Assembly (NCBI RefSeq): GCF_964199755.1
Contig: NC_133907.1
Coordinates: 5,275,001 to 5,339,000 of the forward strand
Source of the DNA: Larus michahellis
Lineage: Eukaryota > Chordata > Aves > Charadriiformes > Laridae
DNA: 64,000 nt
Direction of reading: 5' to 3'
The position numbers were made by a program, and so were the translations under genes. The notes below the pieces were generated by a model. That model saw nothing but the letters and a program-made list of their open reading frames with translations, did no database searches and was not told where the DNA came from. Of this stretch, positions 54,901-64,000 are shown one piece after another (within the stretch, counting starts at the first letter, position 1; each line of letters starts with the position of its first letter).

Positions 54901-57900
54901 GCTGCCCATGGGGCCGCAGCCCAAAGCCCAACAAACCTGCGGGGGCTTCAGCCTAGCGAGGGCCAGAGCCAGCTCCTTTCTAACCAGAAACAAACCCTCA
55001 CTAGCACATTCCATCCCTAATCCTCGCTGTGGCAGCCTCCTGTCAAACTGGTTTCATCACCAGCTCCAGGAAACCTGTAATAACCCCACACCATTCAGTA
55101 CAATTTCAGCATTTTCCAAATACATGAAAGGGGCTCCGGTGACAGCTGTAACCCCCATCCCTGCCCCGGGAGACTGCTGCGCACAGCACGAGATGGAGAG
55201 CAGGGAATTGCGCTCTCCGTTCCAGAAATCTGCTGAAACATTCATGTGTATTAAAGCGGGAGATGGTGCGAATGACTAATCTACTTGCATCCATCTTTCA
55301 TCAGTGTTTCTCCCAGAACTAACCAGGCTGAAGGCTCCCGAAGGTGCTGAAGCCCCGGCCGGCGTTGGGCGAGCTCGGCAGCAGAACGGCTGGCAGGCGA
55401 CAAGGCTCCAGTACAAAGGCACAGCAAAGAACACATTGGCTGAGCCGGATCCACTCAAGAGATTAGCACCTGCTGGGAATGGGATTGTTTTCCAAAGGGC
55501 ATTAAGTGGAATAGTCCGAGGAAAGACGGTCTCTCTGATGCTTCTCCCCACCGGACAGATGGTGTCTGAGCCCCGGCAGGCAGAGCAGCCTGCCTGCCTG
55601 CCCGCCTTTGTGCGAGGGGCGCGCTCGGGGGGCAGGGGAAGGCTCCTGCTTTAATTTCATGGTTATCTGCTGCCTGTGGTGCTGGGGAGCCCGAGCGCTG
55701 TGGCCGGCTCACTGCACTGGACAAACACCTCGGCAGGGTCCCCTGCACCCGAGGAACAAAGCTCAATTTTCACCTTGTCATTGCTCTTCCCAGATGTCAC
55801 AGCTCCTGTGCAATCGTGCCCTTGTGTAACTATGGGGAAACCTGCACCGAGGAGACGTGCCATGCTCGCGTGTGCCCGGCTGCAGTGCCACGTTCCCTCC
55901 TATCCAGAGGCCAAGTCATGCGATGCTGATGGACCTCTCCAGCTCTCAACCGCACCACAAGCCTTACCCCAAGCCCCCACTGCAGGGAACGGCAGCATTA
56001 CCAGAGCCCACGGGAGCAAGGCTGGATGCAGGGACAGTCCCCATGGGAGACAGGTCCTGGGGAAGGGCCACACGATTGCCTCGAGCCACTTGTCCTCCAG
56101 CATCCTGGAGGAGTGCTGGCCAAGCCTCGCCACTTCCCACTTCAGTCCCAGCACCTCATGAGGCTGCTGTAATTCTTACATGCCACTTGAATGAAAAAGG
56201 GGAAAGGGTGGAGGTGCAGGAAGAGGAGGAAGATGTGCTCATTCTGTTTTCACTTCCTGTTAGTCCACATGAAATCTCAAATGATTCAGGCCACGAAGTC
56301 CCTTTTAGCAAAATCCTTGCTGACTTGAGGGCAGGAAGCAGAGTAGGCAGCTGATGCAGCAAATGTGTGAGAGAGCGGAGCAGCACGAGGAGACTTTGTG
56401 CTCTGCCCTGGGCTCCTCCATACGTGTTGTTGCATGAAATAATCACTGGCTGGTGCACTGGAAGCTTCTAAATGAGGTCAGTTGCTCTAATAAAAGATAT
56501 TAGCTCTCCGGCAAGTTTAATACGCTGGTGAGCCATACCATTACAGGATGGAAGCACTTGCAACACTGCTGTGATGGCTGATATACAGGTAGCAACACCT
56601 CATTTTCTCCATACATAAGTCATATGTCACCCAGACACTACCCAGGGCCACATACACGCCCAGCTCCCACATCCCAGCCCAAACCCTGAGCCACAAGCTA
56701 CACACACAGAGTAATGTCACGTACTGCTGCCAGCCGTGCTCCTTGCACAATGCTCATGCACCTTCCTCAACCTCAATGACGGCAAAAGAGAGATGTGCAA
56801 ATGGGACTAGCATCATTTGGAGAACTAATGAAGTGATGCAGACAGCTGTCCTGCTCCACCTGAGCGTGGCATTAGCTGCATTCAAACCAAACCAGCTTTG
56901 TGCCAGCCTAGGTCTCTTCTTTGAGCTTCCCAAAGAGCCCTTCACCCTCCAGTAGAGAAGAAAACCCTTTCATGCTCCTTCGGGAAGCAGCCAGCTCAGC
57001 AGCTCTCTCCCCTCAGGCACACAGTCCTGCCCTCAACAGACAGGTCCCTGCAGGGCTCTGCCCATCGACCCCTCGCACACCGCCAAGCATGAGCGGTTCC
57101 TGCTCCAAGCCCTGCCTGCTGCCAAGATGTCACATTTTGGAGTATTTGATTTCACTCTTAAGAGCACCTGGCTAGCAGTGGTACAGGCAGGGAGAACCTG
57201 CCTGCTCTTTGTTCTTGGCCAGGTGGAGCGCGGAGCAGACGACACCTGCCTTGGTTTCCTCCTGAGCTCAGGGCCAGGGCTGCGAGACAGGGAGCTCCAG
57301 CTCCATCCTAGATCAGGAGCGGGGCAGAAAGGCTGAGCCCGGCCTCTCTCCCACCGGAGGCTCCCCATCTCCAGGGCTCATCTCCCCAGGCAGGATACTG
57401 ATGCCAGAAGCTAGCTACTAATTGGATCTACTTAAATCAGAAGCTACGTCTGCAGACACAGCTGAAACACAAGCTTGAGCAGGAAGGAGGATAATGCAAT
57501 AAATTCAAGCAGCTCTCCCCAAGGGAATTGCACAGACCCCTGAAACTTCCCTCTTCACAGATACAGCCTATTACCCTTCCCCGGGCATGCTGTGCAAAAC
57601 GCAGGGGCAAGCAGTGGTTGAGAGAGTAACCAGCCCCGAACCTGCTGAAACGCCATGCTCACCCAGCTCCCTGCTCCCAGTAGCAGAGGGAAGGCAGACC
57701 AGTTACAGCACGACATTCAAACAGTCCCCCCGTGGCCATGGGAGCCTCTCTGGTTAATGCTCCGAATCCCGCTCCTCCCTCTCTCGCTACCCCGGAGGCA
57801 GGCAGCAGCGCCGAGTGCACTGGGTTTCCCATTAAAGAGATCCTGAGAGACAGCACTGGGCTGGTACACGTGAGCACGTGTCCGAGAGAAGACACGGGCG

Positions 57901-60900
57901 GCTGGAGAGATGCTGGCTGCACGGAGGAGCTGCAGCGGGCGTTCCCGCCTGCAGGCAGTCCTTCCCAGCACTGCTCAGCCCTCGGATTCTTTTTTTTTTT
58001 TTTTGTTAACTAAATTAAACATGAGGATAAAATAAGCAAAATACCTAAAAATAAAAAATAAAGCGAGCATTTCTACAGCACAACTAGGTCACAGCTCCCC
58101 AGCACGCGAGTCGTGGCAGCCACGGTTCAGCCCCTCAAGCCTCCCGGGTTCAAAACTGACATCTCTCTTAAAAGGCTGCCTCCCGAAACCCACACCTGCT
58201 CCCCCGGTAAGCCCAGCTGGAGCCATCTGCTAACGGCTCTGCCTCCCACAGCCCTCTGCCCCCTTGCTCCGCTGGGCTGTTCTGCTTCTGTGGCAAAGAG
58301 TAACCCTTCTCCCCACCTGAACGTGGTGAGGGCCAGCCCACAGCCTGGAGCTGGCCCTGTGCACCCAGCAAAGCCATCGCATCCCCCCTCCATGGGCACA
58401 CTGTGGGGAACGCTCTCGCACGCCTCTAGAAAGCACGTCCCCTTAACTTAAACCCTTGGCATCCCAAGGACGCTTAGGAGCCGGACTTCAGAGAGATCTT
58501 GCACCAACCACCCCTCTGCCTGTCCTTCCACATGGGGAGTACAGAGGAGGAACAGTTTCTCTGTCCAAGGCCAGGGCGGCAAACCAAGGAGTGCCCTGGC
58601 ACCGAGGGACATGGCTTCCCTTTCATGCCTCCATTATCCGCGTTAATCTTTAGTTGCTCAGAACAATAGCATTTAAGGGTAACATCCCTCTCGGGAGGGT
58701 GGAGGAGGAGGAGGAGAGGTTTGCTGCTTTCCTGCCGTGCAAAGGCAGAGCCACCCCGCAGAGCATACCTTTGCACTGAATCAGCCAGCAGGTAGGTCAA
58801 CATCCCGACTGCCATCGGGGTCACCAGAGGGGAGACAGCAGCCACCCCCAGCCCCTTTCTGCTCCCACAGCAGAAGCCACCATTAATCCCTCTCCTCTCG
58901 GTTCAGCAGGTCTGCAACACTTCTACAACTGATAGCCATCCCTTCCCTTCCCCCAGCTCCTCCTGGGAGCACTCCGGCTTTACAGCTAGTGGGGAAAGAG
59001 CTGCTGGAGAAATACTCCTTGTAACATCAAGATGGGACTGTGCTTACAGCCGTCAGCAGCTTGGTAAAAATCAAAAGGAGAGAAGCTTAAGCAAAGGCCT
59101 TGAAGCATTGCACACCCATTCAGCCTGTAGCCGCTGTGGGCCGCAGGCGTATCGCTGCTCCCTGGGGTAAACCACGTACACAAACCATACGGAAGCTGGG
59201 AGGAAATCAGGTGCAGCACCCCAAATACGTACAGAAAGCTGCAGCTTCCACATGGGGCAAAAAGAGCACGCTGCTCCCTCCCACCCCATCTGCTGTGGTG
59301 GGACACCCCATTGCTGCTGAAATGGGGAGAGACCCCAGGCAGCGCTGGGGGGAACCCAGCTCCAGTTTCAGACAGGAGCAGGATGATCAGGAAGACTGAC
59401 ATTACCCAGAGCAGCTGTGAACACAGAGGAGCAAGAAACAGTTTGTTAGTTATTTCACAGGTCTTTTTTTTGAAACGACACTCCATTCTTCGGATTAAAG
59501 AACCTCAGAGTGCTTTATGAATCCGAGTTCCCAGTGGCTTCCCTGGGAGGGAAGGAAACGCTATCCCTTTTCCTGAAAGACCACGGGGTTAAGTGGGCTG
59601 CTCTGAGCCACAGCCAGTGACGGGCAGGAGCTTTGCCTTTCAGGCGCCTGCTCTAATCACAGATCTAAGGAACTTAATCAAACTGCACCGCACACCGAGA
59701 GGCAGCAAGGAAAACAGGCAGGGCCCCAAAGAAGGAGAACGGTAAATGGGGCGAAGAGCAAAGCTCTCAAAACTCGCCTCTGCGTCGTTCTTGGTCTAGC
59801 GGTAGGAATGCTGCTGCGGGCCGGGCAGGAAGCTGCAGTGGAAGTCATTCCAATGGCATTTCCTGGAGAGCACTGCAGAAAAGCCTCCCAGGTCGAAGGC
59901 AGGATGAGAAGCTGCCAGGGATCTGCATGCTGAGCCCAGATCTCCAGCCGCCAGCAAGGATACAGCTACCTGGGATGGCTACACCAGGCAGGACAGACCG
60001 AGCCAAGACCCTGCAGGCAGTGACCGGCAGGCAGGCAGTTCCCACAGCCAGAGAGGAACAGCCCGTACTGCGAAGGGACACGAGGGACCCAGCTGGCAGG
60101 GGAAGAGTATTTTTGTCATCCCAAGCAGGTGATGACAATGGAGGCATCATCTCATCTGCAAGGGATCCAGACTGTAAAATAATTACAGAGGACAAAGTGG
60201 AAAGCGATAACCCAGCTAAGCTTCGCAGACCACTGGTTGGGATTCATCTCTAAGCAAAGCGTGGCCTTGGCTATCCACAGTCACTTCCTACAGCCAGCTC
60301 TGCTGCCTACTGGCCAGCAAGTTAAACCGATGGCTGCGATCTCAAACTGGATTAGCAGTGCTGTGTCATCCCCGAAACCCAACGTGTTAACACTCAGAAC
60401 AGCAGAGCTTTGGGAAACAGCGCTCACCCCGGAGGGAGCTGCGTTCCCCATTCAGTGCAATGCGCAGGTGTGCCCCTTCCACACCTAGCAGGCCACTCCT
60501 CTCTGAGTCTCAGGGCACAACGGCAGCAGAATTCAAACTTGCACTTATCTTACACTGCCCAAAAAGCTCAGACCAACAAAGCATGAGGATCCTGGGGCAC
60601 CCGGGATCAGCTAGATACTGTGGTGGCTGCAGGGAAGGCTTGTGCGCCTTACCTGGGTGATGGCATAGGGCCAAAAAGCATTTCTGAAGAGCTGAAAACC
60701 AAAGGCTTGCCCTCAACCTGAAACCATTGAGAAGCTTGCAGCAAGAGCACAGGACGAAATCCCAGCTGCACTCTTGTCATATGACACAGGCTGAGTCATT
60801 TCCTATTATTCAAGAAAAAAATTTAAAAGGTAGAAAATGAGTTTGCTATATTGACATCTTCTAAGGGTTTTCCCCAAACAGAACCACAAGCTTTCAGTCC

Positions 60901-63900
60901 ACCACAGAGCGACACAACAAATACACCCCAGCATATCGAGCCCTGCGTGGTCAGGGCCAGCCAAGAGCCTGGGATGCACAGAGCCAAGGTGGGAAGCAGT
61001 TAGTCCTCTTTCAGCCTAGCCCAGCTTGTTGGGATTCAGATGTCACAGACTGGTGGCAAAGATGCGCTTTGCTTTCAGTCCTGGCCTGGCACAGACCCTT
61101 CCCGCTGGTTCCCCCCACACCCCCTGCAAACAGGAAACCTCTTGCCTCTATGTCCATCGATCTACCTCCAAGCCCCCAAGGAACACCCTCTTTAAACCTC
61201 ACTCTGAACATAGATTCAGCCTTGAAAGAAAAACTGTCATCCATTGGAGGGTCACAACCAGGCAGGAACTACTGCTCACTTTCCTTTCTCAAACAGATTA
61301 AACACGGTCAGTACATCTCTGCCTGCCAGGCTCTCTCCCGCTCGCCCTGCGCTTCCCCCTCCTGCATTCCCACTCATCAGATTTCTCCCCCCATGACTCC
61401 CGATCCCCACTGGGATCACTGTTTGAACTTCACAGCTAGTGGAATCTGGTCCTGGCCAAAACAACTGCCTCAGGAAAGCCTCCTCTTTGGTTTTGACGGC
61501 TCACCAAGGCAGCAGCTCTCTTCTGGCTGGTTATTAAATGGCCCCCTTGGGTTGTTCTTGTTTGTTTTCTCAGTGCCAGATTGTGGAGAGGAGGGCAAAC
61601 CAAGGCAGGGACAGTAAACGTGACAAAATACACTCACTACACTATGGAGATAGATTTGCCATTTCCCCTTCGCCTCAAAAAATGATTTCTCAAGAAAACT
61701 GCTACAGCCCAGCACAGAGCAGCCTACAGGGCCCTTCAAAGGCAACCTGCACCCCACAGCCATCCTACGCTTGCCTTTGTTCCACTGGTGAGGAATGAAA
61801 TAGAGCTTCCTACACGACCAGGCTGCGCGATACCTGTGATAGAGCCGCGCTCCTTCCCTCTTTCAGAGGGGCTTTCCAGGAAGAGAAGTGCTGCAGCGCT
61901 CTAAAACACAAACCACCTGGTCCCTGCCAAGCAGGCCTGCCAGAACTTGCATCTCTCCCACCAGGACCTGCCTGCTGCACCTCTCAGGAGAGCTTTGTTT
62001 GTATGGGACGGGCTCTAACAGCTCAGATGCACCAAACAGGCTCCCTGTGCAAACAGGGTGTCAGGAGAGGGACCGCTCCGTCACAGTAAGTGCAAGGTGG
62101 CACTTACTTTCCTTGCTGGCAGCAGGCCAGCCGTTCTCCCCCCCTGCAGCTGAAGTCGCAGAGCATCTCCACGCACACCCCATGCGTGAGGCACTCGGGA
62201 GCTCTTATGGCTCCTGTGCTGCCACCGCACCGCGCCATCCCTACGCTTGGAGCTGCACGGCTGTCCCCTGAGAAGGGACACGGTGAAACCTGAGTGCGGA
62301 GGAAAGCTAATGCTGAGACGTCAAACAAGAACTGGGTTGGGATTTGCAACAGGCTGGCAGCAGCAACACTGCCCAGCCCTTTTTTTTTGGTGGCTGGTGG
62401 GGCGGATCCCCCCCAACTATGGCCTTTACCACCCTGCCTGGTTCCCCTTCAGCTACTGGCACAGCCTGGGCAGCAGCCCAGCCTGAGCGGTGAAGTTAGA
62501 AGCCCCGTTCAAGGTTAGAAGAAGAGAGCAAGGTTGTTCCCCTGGGTGGGAAACACAGCTAACGGTGATCTTCAAAGCAAGAGCTGGTGGGCGGGTCAGA
62601 TAGAGAGGAGTCCTGACCCTTCCGCAATCTGTTGAACAAATATTTGCTCCAAACAATGAATTTACAGACAGACACAAAAAAAATTGAAGAGTCTTAACCA
62701 TGATGGTTGGGGGTGGGGAACAGAGGGAGGAGGTATTTCATTCCCCACAAGCAGGGACCAGTGATTTTCCACCAGTGATTTAATCTAAATCCCCCAGAGA
62801 GTTCATTTACAAAAAATCAGATTGCATTATCGCCTAGGTCTCCAGGATACAGCCCAATCCGTCACTAACAGCAACAGCCACACTAGCTTGGAAACCTCAA
62901 TTTGATCACTCAATTCCAAGACTAATCTGTGGCTTTAAAAGCCAAAGCCAGAGGGAGGGGGAAGGAACTCAGCATTTGGCCAGGGTTATCTGCAGGATGA
63001 GAGAGCTAATGGGCCAGATACAGCCTGATGAAATGGCCAGCAGATCCCCAGTTATTAATCGAAACCAAGCCCCAGCAGCCCCACCCGGGTAGTGCCCCAG
63101 GGCAGCCCGCATTCCTGGAATTCCTGCACCCTGTGTGAACCTGCTCCCTCTCCCTGGGTGCACCCACTTTCCCTCTTCTCCAGAGACCCCGACACCACCG
63201 GCCAAGCGTGAGGAGCTGCGGAGCTCTGTGGGGCTCCTGTGCCTCTTCTCTATCAGGAGGGTGCAGAGCACAACGCCGGGCTCAAAGCTTCCTGCCCTCT
63301 CCTCAAGATGCAGGGGCCTGCTGATGGACTATGAGATGACCAGGGCTGAAAGCCCTTAGCTCACCAGCAAGGCAATTCCCCACCGTTTAGATGCTAACGC
63401 CTGACAGCATGAGCTCTTTCCAGTGGGGCACCAGTAAAGGTTACACCAGCGGGGAATCACTAAGATGCAGAAGCAAAAAGAAAACTCAGACATCTGTAGG
63501 TCATATACCTCCCGCTGGCAGTCCCAGGCAGCACCGCGCAGCCGGACCCGGCATTTCAAGAATGCTTCCTGAAGAAATGCTTATTCATGTTAATACCTCA
63601 CCATTGAAAGCTTACAGGGTTTGCTGCTGGGGCAGCTGGGAGTATTGCTCCCTGCCAAGCAAGAAGCAGCTGCAGGTTTAGCAGCTCGCCAGCGCAGAGG
63701 TTGCTCCCACCTCAGCCCTGGCTCCCACCACATCAGCTCCCACTGGCCCAGCAGCCCACCCACCCACAAGGATCTGCCATGGGATTCACTTCACCGTGAG
63801 CACGGCAGAAGGCAAAGTCCTGTCTCCAGAATGAAGAAGTAGCTGTTACCCCAGCAGACCGCAGGCCAGCCCGCCAGAGCACTTCAAGCTCCGAGAGGAG

Positions 63901-64000
63901 GAAGCTCCACTCCCTGCTGTTAAATGACACCAGGACCATGCCCAAGAGCAAGGGGTCCTGCTTGAAGAACAAGCTTGGATGACATTAGATTTCCAAAGGC
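48984..64000 (-). other. BCL2L1: Large BCL2L1 intron; no other gene recognised
   Basis: Fifteen kb of moderately GC-rich sequence without a recognisable coding exon, RNA gene or long repeat. A long intron before the last exon is also found in mammalian BCL2L1. Open frames on both strands show no domain and no paired splice sites. The most distinct local feature is an AT-rich block at about 57985-58070. Confidence 0.75.
57990..58070. repeat. T15 homopolymer followed by an A/T-rich block
   Basis: T15 at 57990-58004, followed by GTTAACTAAATTAAACATG and a run of AAAATAA-type words to about 58070. No target-site duplication is obvious, so I do not call it a retrocopy. Confidence 0.6.

Noticed and set aside
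57990-58070. T-run plus A-rich block as a retrocopy poly(A) tail
   Set aside because: No gene-like sequence next to it and no visible target-site duplication.
59792-59802. TGGTCTAGCGG, a perfect match to the tRNA A-box pattern
   Set aside because: No B-box (GGTTCGANTCC) follows at the right distance, and the flanks do not form an acceptor stem.
48984-64000. A nested gene in the BCL2L1 intron
   Set aside because: None of the open frames shows a known motif, and no chain of in-frame exons with splice sites could be built.

Overview
The window looks like a gene-dense, GC-rich stretch of a bird genome, most likely a microchromosome-type region homologous to chicken chromosome 20. That placement is inferred from gene content and order. 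The avian call rests on two CR1 LINE fragments with typical 3' tails (45.5 kb and 46.5-46.85 kb), compact introns, and a BCL-xL C-terminus that reads like the bird form. All coding genes are spliced vertebrate genes with GT-AG introns; I rebuilt the exons by hand from reading frame and splice sites.

Layout, left to right. (1) The first coding part of SOX12 on the minus strand (1-203), with a minisatellite-rich leader and a TATA/CCAAT promoter near 0.8-0.95 kb. (2) A CCAAT-cluster plus RFX X-box promoter (1.58-1.74 kb), followed by the C20orf96 orthologue, a coiled-coil protein (about 3.0-10.35 kb, plus strand). (3) REM1, an RGK-family small GTPase (11.56-14.07 kb, 4 coding exons). (4) HM13, the signal peptide peptidase (17.65-31.49 kb, 12 coding exons plus a conserved alternative last exon). 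(5) A 5-kb gene-free interval with candidate enhancers and a GT-rich tract, ending in what looks like the BMP-response enhancer of ID1. (6) ID1, a dominant-negative HLH protein (37.31-37.85 kb). (7) A complete 15-exon BPI/LBP-family gene (41.55-45.47 kb). (8) The last coding exon and 3' UTR of BCL2L1 on the minus strand (47.2-48.98 kb). The remaining 15 kb is intron of BCL2L1, whose main coding exon lies beyond the right edge.

The genes do not form a pathway. The interest lies in gene order and conserved regulation. SOX12-C20orf96 and REM1-HM13-ID1-BCL2L1, which lie on opposite arms of human chromosome 20, sit head to tail here with about 1 kb between C20orf96 and REM1. In mammals the matching junctions carry beta-defensin clusters. 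Where mammals have COX4I2, between ID1 and BCL2L1, this genome has a BPI-like gene and no recognisable COX4I2. I found no RNA genes, CRISPR arrays, or retroviral or other virus-like elements.
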